Shown in pieces: positions 45,921 through 56,036 of a stretch of 64,000 nt of DNA. Position 1 is the stretch's first letter. Every line of letters begins with the position of its first letter. The position numbers were made by a program, and so were the translations under genes. Under the pieces are notes generated by a model that saw nothing but the letters and a program-made list of their open reading frames with translations, was not told the origin of the DNA and did no database searches. This DNA comes from Flavobacterium sp. GSB-24 (GTDB taxonomy: Bacteria; Bacteroidota; Bacteroidia; Flavobacteriales; Flavobacteriaceae): NCBI RefSeq assembly GCF_027924665.1, contig NZ_AP027043.1, positions 3,658,001 to 3,722,000 of the forward strand. Direction: 5' to 3'.

Positions 45921-46045
45921 AAAAAATAGAATCAAAAAATATAGAGTAAAGAATATAGAGTAAAGAATATAGAGTAAAGAAAAAAGTAAGAACTTTAAAA
46001 ATAGAATGAAAAATCTATTCTCTTTACTCTATCTTCTATATTCTG
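45921..46045. repeat. tandem 14-mer plus inverted repeat between hisC and hisB
   Basis: Three head-to-tail copies of ATAGAGTAAAGAAT occupy 45941-45982, the last two bases of the third copy differing. A single reverse copy, CTTTACTCTAT (46022-46032), can pair with any of them. TCTATTCT and TCTATATTCTG words follow. Confidence 0.7.
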
Positions 46046-46057
46046 AAAAAATAAAAC

Positions 46058-47194
46058 ATGAAAAAAGTACTTTTTATCGATCGTGATGGAACGATTGTTT
46101 TAGAACCTGAAAATTACCAATTAGACAGCTTAGATAAACTGGAATTTTACCCAAAAGCTTTTCAATACCTGGCGAAAATTGCCAGCGAATTAGATTACGA
46201 ATTAGCAATGGTAACCAATCAGGACGGATTAGGAACGGATAGTTTTCCTGAAGATACCTTTTGGCCAACTCAGAATTTTATACTTAAAGCCTTTGAAAAT
46301 GAAGGAGTTGTTTTTGATGAAATTTTTGTTGACAGAACTTTTCCAGAAGAAAATGCGCCAACACGCAAACCTAGAACAGGAATGCTGACCAAATACTTGA
46401 ACAATCCAGAATATGATTTAGAAAATTCTTTCGTTTTAGGAGATCGTTTAACCGATGTAGAATTGGCTAAAAATCTTGGTGCCAAAGCCATTTTTATGAA
46501 TGATACAGATGGAATTGGCAGTAATGAAATTTCATTAAAACGGGAAGAATTGAACGAAACTATTGTTTTGCAAACCATGGATTGGAAAAAAATCTATGAG
46601 TTTTTAAAGTTAGAAGCACGTTCTGCGTCAATAACTCGTAAAACAAATGAAACGGATATTTATATCAATTTAAACTTGGATGGAACCGGAAAAAGTAAAA
46701 TTGATACTGGAATTGCTTTTTTTGATCACATGTTAGACCAGATTTCACGTCACGGTCAAATGGATCTGGAAATTCTTGTAAAAGGCGATTTAGAGGTTGA
46801 TGAGCACCATACAATTGAAGATACGGCAATTGCTTTAGGAGAAGTTTTCGCAAAAGCATTGGGAAATAAACTAGGAATCGAGCGTTACGGATTCTGTTTG
46901 CCAATGGACGATTGTTTAGCGCAGGCAGCAATTGATTTTGGAGGTAGAAACTGGCTGATTTGGGAAACCGAATTCAAACGTGAAATGGTCGGTAAAATGC
47001 CGACAGAAATGTTCTATCATTTCTTCAAATCGTTTACAGACGGTGCAAAAGCCAATTTAAATATCAAAGCGGAAGGAATCAACGAACATCATAAAATCGA
47101 AGCAATTTTTAAAGCTTTCGCAAAAGCAATAAAAGTTGCCGTAAAAAGAGATACTGAAAAAATGATTTTGCCTTCGACGAAAGGAATGTTGTAA
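46058..47194 (+). CDS. hisB: bifunctional histidinol-phosphatase / imidazoleglycerol-phosphate dehydratase
   Basis: Two enzymes are fused in 378 residues. The N-terminal HAD phosphatase (about 1-165) has [13 protein letters not shown] with the Asp nucleophile and [11 protein letters not shown]. The C-terminal dehydratase (about 185-378) has [30 protein letters not shown] and [17 protein letters not shown], which supply the manganese ligands. The fusion is known from enterobacteria and Bacteroidota. It lies between hisC and hisH. Confidence 0.95.
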   Translation: MKKVLFIDRDGTIVLEPENYQLDSLDKLEFYPKAFQYLAKIASELDYELAMVTNQDGLGTDSFPEDTFWPTQNFILKAFENEGVVFDEIFVDRTFPEENAPTRKPRTGMLTKYLNNPEYDLENSFVLGDRLTDVELAKNLGAKAIFMNDTDGIGSNEISLKREELNETIVLQTMDWKKIYEFLKLEARSASITRKTNETDIYINLNLDGTGKSKIDTGIAFFDHMLDQISRHGQMDLEILVKGDLEVDEHHTIEDTAIALGEVFAKALGNKLGIERYGFCLPMDDCLAQAAIDFGGRNWLIWETEFKREMVGKMPTEMFYHFFKSFTDGAKANLNIKAEGINEHHKIEAIFKAFAKAIKVAVKRDTEKMILPSTKGML

Positions 47195-47196
47195 AA

Positions 47197-47257
47197 CGCT
47201 ATAAGCAATAGACTCTAGGCATTAGGCCTATTGCTTATGGCTTAAAGCTTAAAGCTT
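47197..47257. repeat. AGCAATAG inverted repeat between hisB and hisH
   Basis: A perfect 11-bp stem pairs 47201-47211 (ATAAGCAATAG) with 47228-47238. It is followed by GGCTTAAAGCTTAAAGC, words shared with the hisG-hisD spacer repeat. Confidence 0.62.
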
Positions 47258-47262
47258 TTTTA

Positions 47263-47856
47263 ATGAAAATAGTAATTATAAATTACGGAGCAGGAAATAT
47301 TCAGAGCATTATGTTTGCTATTGAAAGATTGGGATTTAAAGCTGTTTTGAGTAACAATCCTAATGAAATTAAATCGGCAGATAAAGTGATTTTTCCTGGT
47401 GTAGGTGAGGCGAGTTCGGCGATGTTTAAACTTCGCGAAAGCGGTTTAGATAGTTTGATTCCGCAATTGAAACAACCCGTTTTAGGCATTTGTTTGGGAA
47501 TGCAGTTAATGTGTAATTCGTCTGAAGAGGGAAATACAAAAGGTTTAGGTATTTTTGATATTGATGTTGTAAAATTCTCAAACAGCGTTAAAGTCCCGCA
47601 AATGGGATGGAACCAGATTTATGACTTAAAATCGGATTTATTTAAGGGAATTTCGGAAAATGAATTTATGTATTTAGTGCATAGTTTTTACGCGCCAAAT
47701 TGCGATGAAGCTATTGCTACAACGAATTATGACGTTGAATATGCATCGGCTTTGCAAAAAGATAATTTTTATGGAACTCAATTCCACCCAGAGAAAAGCG
47801 GGGATGTGGGAGAGAGAATTTTAGAGAATTTTTTGAAGTTAGATTCCAAAGAATAA
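47263..47856 (+). CDS. hisH: imidazole glycerol phosphate synthase, glutaminase subunit
   Basis: HisH releases ammonia from glutamine and channels it to HisF. The class I amidotransferase triad is visible: Cys in PVLGICLGMQLM, and His and Glu in GTQFHPEKSG. The start MKIVIINYGAGNIQS is canonical. Length is 197 residues. It is encoded with hisA in between before its partner hisF. Confidence 0.95.
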   Translation: MKIVIINYGAGNIQSIMFAIERLGFKAVLSNNPNEIKSADKVIFPGVGEASSAMFKLRESGLDSLIPQLKQPVLGICLGMQLMCNSSEEGNTKGLGIFDIDVVKFSNSVKVPQMGWNQIYDLKSDLFKGISENEFMYLVHSFYAPNCDEAIATTNYDVEYASALQKDNFYGTQFHPEKSGDVGERILENFLKLDSKE

Positions 47857-47965
47857 ATCCCAAATTCCAATATCAAAATCAATTTTAATCAAAAATCAAT
47901 TTTAGAAATTAGTAATTCAATATTTTTTTGAATAATCTAAATTCTAAAATCAACAATCTAAAATA
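47857..47965. repeat. imperfect repeats between hisH and hisA
   Basis: ATCCCAAATTCCAAT (47868-47882) copies words of the terminator after ettA. ATTTTAGAAATTAG faces CTAAATTCTAAAAT with one mismatch (47899-47949), giving an imperfect stem. Confidence 0.5.
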
Positions 47966-47970
47966 TAAAA

Positions 47971-48696
47971 ATGAGAATAATACCAGCCATAGATATCATT
48001 GAAGGAAAATGTGTTCGTTTGTCCAAAGGCGATTATGATACGAAAATAATTTACAATGAAAATCCGCTTGAAGTGGCGAAATCATTTGAAGCACACGGAA
48101 TTGAATATCTGCATTTAGTAGATCTTGATGGCGCAAAATCGAGTAAAATTGTCAATTATAGAATCTTAGAACAAATTGCGAATCAAACAAGTTTAAAAAT
48201 TGATTTTGGAGGCGGATTAAAATCGGATGATGATTTGAGAATTGCTTTTGAAAGCGGTGCAAACCAAATTACAGGCGGCAGTATTGCGGTGAAAAACAGA
48301 GCAATTTTTGAAAAATGGATTTTAGAATACGGATCAGAAAAAATCATTCTTGGTGCAGATGCAAAAGACGAAAAAATAGCAGTTTCAGGCTGGCTGGAAG
48401 AATCAAATGAGGATTTAGTGCCGTTTATTCAGGATTATCAAACAAAAGGAATTCAGTATGTTATCTGTACTGATATTGCAAAAGACGGAATGCTTCAAGG
48501 CCCAAGTTTTGATTTGTACAGCAAAATTTTAGCGGAAGCAAAAGGAATAAAATTAATTGCATCTGGAGGAATTTCAACTTTCGACGAATTACCAAAATTA
48601 GCAGAACTAGGCTGTGAAGGAACTATAATAGGAAAAGCGATTTACGAAGGAAGAATCACTTTAAAACAGTTAGAGGATTTTATAATTAGAAAATGA
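47971..48696 (+). CDS. hisA: phosphoribosylformimino-5-aminoimidazole carboxamide ribotide isomerase
   Basis: HisA is a TIM-barrel isomerase. The first catalytic Asp lies in [17 protein letters not shown] (Asp8) and the second in [13 protein letters not shown]. The phosphate-binding segments are IDFGGGLKS and LIASGGIST. Length, 241 residues, is standard. It is placed between hisH and hisF. Confidence 0.95.
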   Translation: MRIIPAIDIIEGKCVRLSKGDYDTKIIYNENPLEVAKSFEAHGIEYLHLVDLDGAKSSKIVNYRILEQIANQTSLKIDFGGGLKSDDDLRIAFESGANQITGGSIAVKNRAIFEKWILEYGSEKIILGADAKDEKIAVSGWLEESNEDLVPFIQDYQTKGIQYVICTDIAKDGMLQGPSFDLYSKILAEAKGIKLIASGGISTFDELPKLAELGCEGTIIGKAIYEGRITLKQLEDFIIRK

Positions 48697-48704
48697 GAAA
48701 ATTT

Positions 48705-48763
48705 GATAATTAGATAATTTATGCGTGACGAAAATAATTATCTAATTGACTAATTATCTAATT
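48705..48763. repeat. AATTAGATAATT-family inverted repeat between hisA and hisF
   Basis: A 12-bp stem pairs 48708-48719 with 48736-48747, and a second partner copy lies at 48752-48763. A 16-mer and an 11-mer are identical to parts of the repeat after efp (16323-16338, 16367-16377). Confidence 0.68.
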
Positions 48764-48777
48764 AACACATTAAAGAA

Positions 48778-49533
48778 ATGTTAGCAAAAAGAATAATACC
48801 CTGCTTAGATATAAAAAACGGAAGAACGGTAAAAGGCGTTAATTTCGTTGATTTGCGCGATGCCGGCGATCCCGTAGAATTGGCTGAAATTTATTCAAGA
48901 GAAGGAGCAGATGAATTGGTTTTCTTGGATATTTCGGCAACAGAAGAAAGACGCAAAACACTGGTAAATATGGTGCGAAGTGTTGCAGAGAAAATCAATA
49001 TTCCGTTTACAGTTGGCGGCGGAATTTCATCTGTTGAAGATGTTGACATTCTGCTGAATAATGGCGCAGATAAAGTTTCCATAAATTCATCAGCAGTCAA
49101 AAATCCGCAATTAATTAATGATTTGGCTCAGAAATTTGGAAGTCAATGCGTTGTTGTCGCAATCGACGCCAAACAAATTGACGGACAATGGATTGTGTAT
49201 TTAGTAGGAGGAAAAGTACCAACAGAACTAAATCTATTCGATTGGGCTGTTGAAGTGGCAGAACGCGGTGCCGGCGAAATTTTATTCACTTCGATGGACA
49301 ATGATGGCACTAAAAATGGTTTTGCAAACGAAGCTTTAGCGAAACTATCAGAATTAGTAAATATTCCAATCATTGCTTCAGGCGGAGCCGGAAATATACA
49401 ACATTTTGTAGATTCGTTTAAAGAAGGAAAAGCTGATGCGGCTTTGGCAGCAAGCGTTTTTCACTTTAAAGAAATCGAAATTAAAGCTTTGAAAGAAGAA
49501 CTGAAGAATAATGGAGTGGAAGTTAGACTTTAA
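48778..49533 (+). CDS. hisF: imidazole glycerol phosphate synthase, cyclase subunit
   Basis: HisF uses ammonia from HisH to form IGP and AICAR. It is a TIM barrel of 251 residues with catalytic Asp in [19 protein letters not shown] and Asp130-type segment [21 protein letters not shown]. The phosphate loops are [10 protein letters not shown] and IIASGGAGN. Both catalytic aspartates are present. Confidence 0.95.
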   Translation: MLAKRIIPCLDIKNGRTVKGVNFVDLRDAGDPVELAEIYSREGADELVFLDISATEERRKTLVNMVRSVAEKINIPFTVGGGISSVEDVDILLNNGADKVSINSSAVKNPQLINDLAQKFGSQCVVVAIDAKQIDGQWIVYLVGGKVPTELNLFDWAVEVAERGAGEILFTSMDNDGTKNGFANEALAKLSELVNIPIIASGGAGNIQHFVDSFKEGKADAALAASVFHFKEIEIKALKEELKNNGVEVRL

Positions 49534-49654
49534 AGAGAAGCAAGAAACGAGAAGAAAGACAAGAAACAAGAAGAAAGAAGAAAGAGTAGATTTAATCTAA
49601 AATAACAAGAAATCAGAGAATCTAAAATCTGAACTCTAAAATCTAAAAAAAAAA
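49534..49654. repeat. purine-rich repeat words between hisF and hisIE
   Basis: Direct repeats of AAGAAA, ACAAGAAA and AGAAGAAAG fill 49534-49586. They are followed by several copies of the word TCTAAAATCT (49621-49648). There is no strong hairpin apart from TAGATTTAATCTA. Confidence 0.5.
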
Positions 49655-50251
49655 ATGGACATCGATATCAAAAGCGCACACGGACTAATTCCGGCTATAA
49701 TTCAAGATTCAGAGACAAAAAATGTTTTGATGCTGGGCTATATGAACGAAGAATCGCTTCAAAAAACAATAGAGACACAGAAAGTAACTTTTTTCAGTCG
49801 TTCCAAACAAAGACTTTGGACAAAAGGTGAGGAGAGTGGTAACTTTTTAAATTTGGTAAGCATTAAAAATGACTGCGATGGCGATACGCTTTTGATTCAG
49901 GCAAAACCTGTTGGGCCAACTTGCCACACTGGTGCAGATACGTGCTGGCAGGAACCAAATGAAGCGAATTATGGCTTCATTTCTCAATTAGAAAACACAA
50001 TTAAAACTCGCAGAAAAAACGCTGATTCTGAAAAAAGTTATGTAGCTTCTTTATTCGAAAAAGGAATCAATAAAATTGCTCAAAAAGTGGGTGAAGAAGC
50101 TGTAGAAGTGGTTATTGAAGCAAAAGATAATAATGATGATTTGTTTCTTAGCGAAAGCGCTGATTTGCTTTTTCATTATTTGATTTTATTACAGGCAAAA
50201 GGTTATCAGCTGAATGATGTTGTGGATGTTTTAAAGAAACGTCAGAAGTAA
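49655..50251 (+). CDS. hisIE: bifunctional phosphoribosyl-AMP cyclohydrolase / phosphoribosyl-ATP pyrophosphatase
   Basis: A fused protein of 198 residues for steps two and three of histidine synthesis. The HisI domain (1-105) shows FFSRSKQRLWTKGEESGN, DCDGDTLL and the zinc segment GPTCHTGADTCW. The HisE domain (110-198) shows KKNADSEKSYVASLFEKGINKIAQKVGEEAVEVVIEAKD. It is the last gene of the operon, followed by a repeat hairpin and a convergent gene. Confidence 0.95.
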   Translation: MDIDIKSAHGLIPAIIQDSETKNVLMLGYMNEESLQKTIETQKVTFFSRSKQRLWTKGEESGNFLNLVSIKNDCDGDTLLIQAKPVGPTCHTGADTCWQEPNEANYGFISQLENTIKTRRKNADSEKSYVASLFEKGINKIAQKVGEEAVEVVIEAKDNNDDLFLSESADLLFHYLILLQAKGYQLNDVVDVLKKRQK

Positions 50252-50257
50252 AAGTTT

Positions 50258-50324
50258 TGTTTCAAGTTTCAGGTTTCAGGTTTCAGGCTAACGTGCGTAA
50301 CCTGAAACCTGAAACAAATGAAAC
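50258..50324. repeat. GTTTCAGG-family inverted repeat after hisIE
   Basis: A perfect 15-bp stem pairs 50273-50287 with 50301-50315 around a 13-base loop. Outer GTTTCAAG/GAAAC words lengthen it. Its right arm CCTGAAACCTGAAACAAA (18 bases) is identical to 60949-60966 between ilvB and ilvN. With no T-run it is not an obvious terminator, but it separates convergent genes. Confidence 0.7.
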
Positions 50325-50327
50325 TAA

Positions 50328-51026
50328 TTACTCCACAAACTCAAAAACCGCAAATTCTGCTGACTGATGAAAACCAAATTTTAAACTCTTATAAGGTTGT
50401 AATGCAAGGTATTCAATTGTGCTACCGTAATCTATTCTAAAGGCATTTGCTTTCCATTTTGTACCAATTTCTGGTTTTAAAAAATTACCGTTTTTAATGT
50501 TTTTCAGACTTGAAAATGGAATTTTAATTTCGACACAATAACCATCAGGATTTATTTTACTTACAGATTTTAGTCCTTTAATATCAAAATCCATTGTGGT
50601 TTTCCATCCGCCGCATTCTGGCGAAATACATTTTAAAAGCAGATCATAATTACTTGAAAAAGCGTTTACTCCAATTTCAACATAATTCTGCCCATCTCCA
50701 TCTGGATCAAGAAAAAGTTCTACTAAATCATCGGTGTAAAAAATCTGGGAATCTTTCTTTTGAGGTTTTCCAATAATTTTAGAATCGATGCAATTGTAAG
50801 CTATATAAAGATTTTCGTCATTCCACGAAAGTGAAACAAATGTATTTTGAGCAGCTTTTTCTCCAGAATCGTGAATCGCAAACGGACCTAGAAAAGGTGT
50901 TTCCCAATCTGATAAATTTCCATCAATGCTGATTTTATTTTTCGTTTTATGAATAGCTATATTTTGTGAATTTACAGTTGTCGATAACATTACAACCAAA
51001 AAAGAAGCTATTACATCAAATCTCAT
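50328..51026 (-). CDS. exported carbohydrate-binding family 9-like protein
   Basis: This is a 232-residue protein with a signal peptide (RFDVIASFLVVMLSTTVNS). The mature part begins KNKISIDGNLSDWETPFLGPF and continues with VSLSWNDENLYIAYNCIDSKI, DDLVELFLDPDGDGQNYVEI and GYCVEIKIPFSSL. This is the CBM9-like/DOMON fold common in Bacteroidota. Some relatives bind sugars, but no ligand can be named here. It is convergent with hisIE and divergent from the M1 peptidase gene. Confidence 0.83.
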   Translation of the reverse strand: MRFDVIASFLVVMLSTTVNSQNIAIHKTKNKISIDGNLSDWETPFLGPFAIHDSGEKAAQNTFVSLSWNDENLYIAYNCIDSKIIGKPQKKDSQIFYTDDLVELFLDPDGDGQNYVEIGVNAFSSNYDLLLKCISPECGGWKTTMDFDIKGLKSVSKINPDGYCVEIKIPFSSLKNIKNGNFLKPEIGTKWKANAFRIDYGSTIEYLALQPYKSLKFGFHQSAEFAVFEFVE

Positions 51027-51135
51027 ATTTAAATTCTATTAATTTGAAACCACTAAAATAGAGAAGAATAATGAATTTAGGTGTTATTTTTTTCATCCTT
51101 AAAACATAAAATTTAAAATACTTGATCTGAATGTT

Positions 51136-51143
51136 TACATTTG
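51136..51143 (+). promoter_or_regulatory. -7 promoter element TACATTTG for the M1 peptidase gene
   Basis: An exact match to TAnnTTTG, 49 bases upstream of the ATG. No well-spaced -33 TTG is evident. Confidence 0.48.
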
Positions 51144-51192
51144 TTGAAGATTAAGTGGTTTAATTACCTTATTTATTACAAATTTATAAATA

Positions 51193-52848
51193 ATGAAAAA
51201 ATACTTTAGCAGTGCATTTATCGCCTTTTTAGTTGGTTTCACAGCAAATGCCCAAGGACTTTTAAATAAGTCTGAAACTGTTTTTACGCATCAGGACACT
51301 TTACGTGGCAGTATTACAAAAGAAAGAGCTTGGTGGGACTTAAAATACTATCATTTAGATGTAAAAGTAAATCCGTCTGAGAAAACAATTTCGGGTTCAA
51401 ATACTGTTCGTTATACTGTTTTGACAGAAAATAATAAAATGCAGATCGATTTGCAGCAGCCAATGCAGATTACTAAAGTTACTCAAAACGGAAAAGAAGT
51501 AAAATTTGAAAGAGACGGAAATGCTTTCTTTATTACTTTGGCTGAAAAGCAAAAAGTTGGAGACACAAAAGAAATTATCATCTCTTTTGAAGGAAAACCA
51601 AAAGAAGCGGTTAGAGCACCATGGGATGGCGGATTTTCTTGGAAAAAAGATAAAAACGGAAAAGATTTTATTGCTACTTCTTGCCAGGGCTTAGGCGCAA
51701 GCGTTTGGTGGCCATGTAAAGATCATATGTACGACGAAGTAGAAAATATGCTGATCAGCGTGAATGTTCCCGGAGATTTGACAGAAGTTTCAAATGGAAG
51801 GTTAAAAAGCGTTAAAAAAGAAAAAGACGGAACTAAAACTTTTAATTGGTATGTTTCTAATCCGATTAATAACTACGGCGTAAATATCAATATTGGCGAT
51901 TACGTTAATTTCTCTGAAATATTTAAAGGAGAAAAAGGTAATTTAGATTGTAATTATTATGTTTTAAGAGATAATTTGGCTTTAGCAAAAGAACATTTTA
52001 AAGATGCTCCAAAAATGCTGAAAGCTTTTGAAGATTGGTTTGGACCTTATCCATTTTACGAAGACAGTTACAAATTAGTAGAAGTGCCTTATTTAGGAAT
52101 GGAGCATCAAAGTTCTGTAACTTACGGAAATCAATATAAACAGGGTTATTTAGGAAAAGATTTAAGCGGAACAGGCTGGGGACTGAAATTTGATTTTATT
52201 ATCATTCATGAGTCTGGACACGAGTGGTTTGCAAACAATATCACTTACAAAGACATCGCAGACATGTGGATTCACGAAAGCTTTACGAATTATTCTGAAA
52301 GTTTATTTTTGGAATATTATTACGGAAAAGAGGCTGGCGCTGAATATGTTATTGGATGCAGAAAAGGTATTGAAAACGACAAACCAATTATCGGTCATTA
52401 TGATGTAAATAACGAAGGTTCAGGAGATATGTATCCAAAAGGTGCAAATATGCTGCACACCATTCGTCAGATTATAAATGATGATGCGAAATGGAAATCG
52501 ATTTTAAGAGGCTTAAATAAAACCTTTTATCATCAAACGGTAACTTCTAAGCAAATTGAAGATTATATCAACGATCAGTCTGGAATTAACTTCAACAGAG
52601 TGTATGCACAGTATTTAACTACTACTAAAATTCCTGTTTTTGAATATATGTTTAAAAATGGAACTTTAGGATATCATTGGACCAATTGTGTTTCAAAATT
52701 TGATATGCCTGTAAAAGTTAAAATAAACGGTGTAGAAACTTGGTTGAAACCAACTACAGACTGGCAGTCTATTAAAACTGAAAATGAAGATAGAAAACTC
52801 GAAGTTGATAAGAATTTCTATGTAACGACTTCTAATATTGTAGAGTAA
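51193..52848 (+). CDS. secreted M1-family metallopeptidase
   Basis: This is a 551-residue aminopeptidase-like protein with a signal peptide (KKYFSSAFIAFLVGFTANA). The zinc motif HESGH is at 339-343, and the third ligand Glu362 in WIHESF follows with the normal 18-residue spacing. The exopeptidase motif appears as GMEH rather than the usual G-x-M-E-N. It lacks the C-terminal ERAP1-like domain of long M1 enzymes, as is common for the Bacteroidota short form. It is probably a periplasmic or secreted aminopeptidase. No T9SS C-terminal sorting domain is seen. Confidence 0.91.
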   Translation: MKKYFSSAFIAFLVGFTANAQGLLNKSETVFTHQDTLRGSITKERAWWDLKYYHLDVKVNPSEKTISGSNTVRYTVLTENNKMQIDLQQPMQITKVTQNGKEVKFERDGNAFFITLAEKQKVGDTKEIIISFEGKPKEAVRAPWDGGFSWKKDKNGKDFIATSCQGLGASVWWPCKDHMYDEVENMLISVNVPGDLTEVSNGRLKSVKKEKDGTKTFNWYVSNPINNYGVNINIGDYVNFSEIFKGEKGNLDCNYYVLRDNLALAKEHFKDAPKMLKAFEDWFGPYPFYEDSYKLVEVPYLGMEHQSSVTYGNQYKQGYLGKDLSGTGWGLKFDFIIIHESGHEWFANNITYKDIADMWIHESFTNYSESLFLEYYYGKEAGAEYVIGCRKGIENDKPIIGHYDVNNEGSGDMYPKGANMLHTIRQIINDDAKWKSILRGLNKTFYHQTVTSKQIEDYINDQSGINFNRVYAQYLTTTKIPVFEYMFKNGTLGYHWTNCVSKFDMPVKVKINGVETWLKPTTDWQSIKTENEDRKLEVDKNFYVTTSNIVE

Positions 52849-52871
52849 AGTTTTTAAAATTTCAAAATAAA

Positions 52872-52913
52872 AAAATCCCAAATGCCAATTAAGTGGAGTT
52901 TGGGATTTTATTT
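52872..52913 (+). terminator. Rho-independent terminator after the M1 peptidase gene
   Basis: An 11-bp perfect stem (52872-52882 with 52899-52909) is followed by T-rich sequence. It is nearly the same sequence as the terminator at 3017-3060; 16 of 17 bases match in the left arm and loop. Confidence 0.82.
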
Positions 52914-52925
52914 TACATCCTTCAG

Positions 52926-53002
52926 TAAACCCGACAGGTTTGTAAATCGTGTCGGATTTGTTGTTTTCGTAACGTTTTGTCATTTCGACCGAAGGCAGAA
53001 AT
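52926..53002. repeat. two dispersed intergenic repeats
   Basis: AAACCCGACA (52928-52936 region) and TGTCGGATTT form a hairpin with a 13-base loop. It is followed by GTCATTTCGACCGAAGG (52979 onward), related to 3079-3100. Both look like common flavobacterial intergenic repeats. Confidence 0.5.
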
Positions 53003-53003
53003 A

Positions 53004-53046
53004 AAAAAAAAGGCTGAAAAACAATAAGTTTTTCAGCCTTTTTTTT
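53004..53046. terminator. bidirectional terminator with 19-bp perfect stem
   Basis: 53004-53022 pairs perfectly with 53028-53046 around an AATAA loop. A-runs and T-runs flank GGCTG/CAGCC. It serves the convergent M1 peptidase and long helical protein genes. Confidence 0.92.
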
Positions 53047-53083
53047 ATTGGAATTTGGATTTTTTTTATTGGAATTTAAAAGA

Positions 53084-54628
53084 TTATCTATTGTTAAGTT
53101 TTGCTTTTTCCTTTATTATATCAGCAATTTTTCTATTTTCTATTTTGCTTTCAAGCCACGAAATAATATCAAGATATAAGAATGCCCTTTTCTCATAAGT
53201 ATTCTTCTCAAGCTCTACAAAGCGATCGTGCATTTTTTTGAATTCCTTTTTTATATCAGCTGGATAAAAGTTATTTAAATTTTTAAGGAATTTGATGATT
53301 TCTTTCTGAACTTCATGTAAATCATTCATTTTCAATAAAAACTTATACGTGCTTTTAAGATGATTTTCTAAGTAATAATCTTTTCCTAACTCATAATGCG
53401 CAATTAAAGACAATAATCTTGCAAAACACATCAAGTCTTCTCGCATTGTTAAGTTCTTGTTGTTGATGATTTTATCTAAATAATTGATGCATTCATTGTA
53501 TTTTTCATTTCCAAAATAAATGGAAGCAATTTTATAGAAAAACAGCATTTCGTGGTGCTCATCAAGATGTTCACTATGTACTTTAAGTTTGCTTAAAATC
53601 TCAGGAATTAGATATTCGCTTTCCGCAAAAGTTCCTTCCAAGATGTGCAGATTTAGTTTATTGTTATATACATATAAAAATGACAGTGATGCAATATTAT
53701 CGTTTACAGGAAATTTAGGATCTGCAATAGTTTCTTCTAAAAGATTCAGATACTTCTTGAAATTAGATTTATACTTTAACATATAAAGCGATTCTAAGAA
53801 ATAATGATTTCCTTTCAAGAAAAATACAGGATTAAGATAAATCATGTTCGGATTATCATAAAACAATGTAACCCATTTATAGGCATATTTATAACTGGCC
53901 AAAAAGTCTTGAACTAGAAAGCTTCGCCACAAGTTGGCATTATAAAACCAGTATTTTTCGCGAAAGCCAAATTTACTTTCATCTAATTTTGAAATATGTC
54001 TATTGAAATAATCGTCAATATATTTGTATTCGGCGTCACTTTTTACGTATCCAGTTTTTAGCATAATTCCATACAGCTGAAGCGATAAATTTGACAGTTT
54101 GCTTGAAATCGTATTGCGGTAGTTCAATTCTTTAGCCTGTACAACCAATTCGTCTGCTCGACCTTGAATACTTCGGGTAATATATTGGGATTCGATTAGT
54201 TTTTCAAATTCAACAATTTCATACGCCATATATTTTTCATCATTCTCCAACGCTTGTTGTTTGGTCTTATCCAAAATTTTCAAACTCTGCTTATACAATC
54301 CTTTATTATAAAGAATTACAGCAAAATCCATTTGTTCACGAAGCTGGTAGCGAATATTCTGGCTGGGAATATTCAATCTTATACTTACTAAGATTTGCTT
54401 GTATAAGTATGATTTTAAGTTAGATAGCTGAACTTTTTGGATAATGCCGCTTTTAAGAATGAGCTTTTCATCATAAACTTCAGATTTATCAAGAATGTTG
54501 AATAATTCAATAAATTTTGTGTTTGAACTCGTCTCTAATCGGCTTGCAAAAATTTTAAACTGTCTTTTTTCTGATTTCGAAAGTGATTTGATTAAAACAA
54601 ATAAGAAATCTTTTTGATGGTTAGCCAT
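53084..54628 (-). CDS. long helical protein of unknown function
   Basis: I do not recognise this 514-residue protein beyond its appearance. It is almost entirely alpha-helical, rich in Leu, Tyr, Lys and Asn, with TPR-like stretches (FAVILYNKGLYKQSLKILDKTKQQALE, KIASIYFGNEKYNECINYLDKIINN). There is no signal peptide and no membrane segment, so it is likely cytoplasmic. The N terminus has KSLSKSEKRQFKIFASRL. It is divergent from leuA across 149 bases, and the dyad at 54720 lies in that gap. No catalytic motif is visible. Confidence 0.75.
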   Translation of the reverse strand: MANHQKDFLFVLIKSLSKSEKRQFKIFASRLETSSNTKFIELFNILDKSEVYDEKLILKSGIIQKVQLSNLKSYLYKQILVSIRLNIPSQNIRYQLREQMDFAVILYNKGLYKQSLKILDKTKQQALENDEKYMAYEIVEFEKLIESQYITRSIQGRADELVVQAKELNYRNTISSKLSNLSLQLYGIMLKTGYVKSDAEYKYIDDYFNRHISKLDESKFGFREKYWFYNANLWRSFLVQDFLASYKYAYKWVTLFYDNPNMIYLNPVFFLKGNHYFLESLYMLKYKSNFKKYLNLLEETIADPKFPVNDNIASLSFLYVYNNKLNLHILEGTFAESEYLIPEILSKLKVHSEHLDEHHEMLFFYKIASIYFGNEKYNECINYLDKIINNKNLTMREDLMCFARLLSLIAHYELGKDYYLENHLKSTYKFLLKMNDLHEVQKEIIKFLKNLNNFYPADIKKEFKKMHDRFVELEKNTYEKRAFLYLDIISWLESKIENRKIADIIKEKAKLNNR

Positions 54629-54719
54629 TGTAAAAAATAATAATGTAACTTATTGATAATAAATTAGTTAATAAGGTGTAAATCGTTTTATGAACAGTAT
54701 AATTTCATTAAAATGAATT

Positions 54720-54738
54720 TCGTACTGCGATAGTACGA
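54720..54738. promoter_or_regulatory. candidate operator dyad upstream of leuA
   Basis: TCGTACT-GCGAT-AGTACGA is a perfect 7-bp inverted repeat with a five-base spacer. It lies immediately upstream of the -7 element TATATTTG, where the -33 to -7 spacer should be. It is upstream of the expected transcript start, so it is more likely a protein-binding site than an RNA hairpin. No regulator is adjacent, apart from the unknown divergent gene. Confidence 0.6.
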
Positions 54739-54740
54739 TA

Positions 54741-54748
54741 TATATTTG
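54741..54748 (+). promoter_or_regulatory. -7 promoter element TATATTTG for leuA
   Basis: An exact TAnnTTTG match, 29 bases upstream of the leuA ATG and directly after the dyad. A canonical -33 TTG is missing, which would fit an activator-dependent or dyad-controlled promoter. Confidence 0.58.
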
Positions 54749-54777
54749 TTATCAAGATGTGAAATTACATTAAATAA

Positions 54778-55959
<1,182 letters not shown>

Positions 55960-56036
55960 TTAAGAAGAATAGAAAATAGAGCAAAGAAGAAAGAGAAAAA
56001 TAATAAAGGATTTAAATACATAAAGAACGAGACGTT

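Noticed and set aside
45941..45982. Tandem repeats considered as a CRISPR array
   Set aside because: Units are contiguous 14-mers with no unique spacers and no cas genes nearby.
46270..46578. Minus-strand open frame of 102 codons inside hisB
   Set aside because: It overlaps a clear HAD/IGPD gene and its translation is low in recognisable motifs, Ser/Phe-rich and typical of an antisense shadow.
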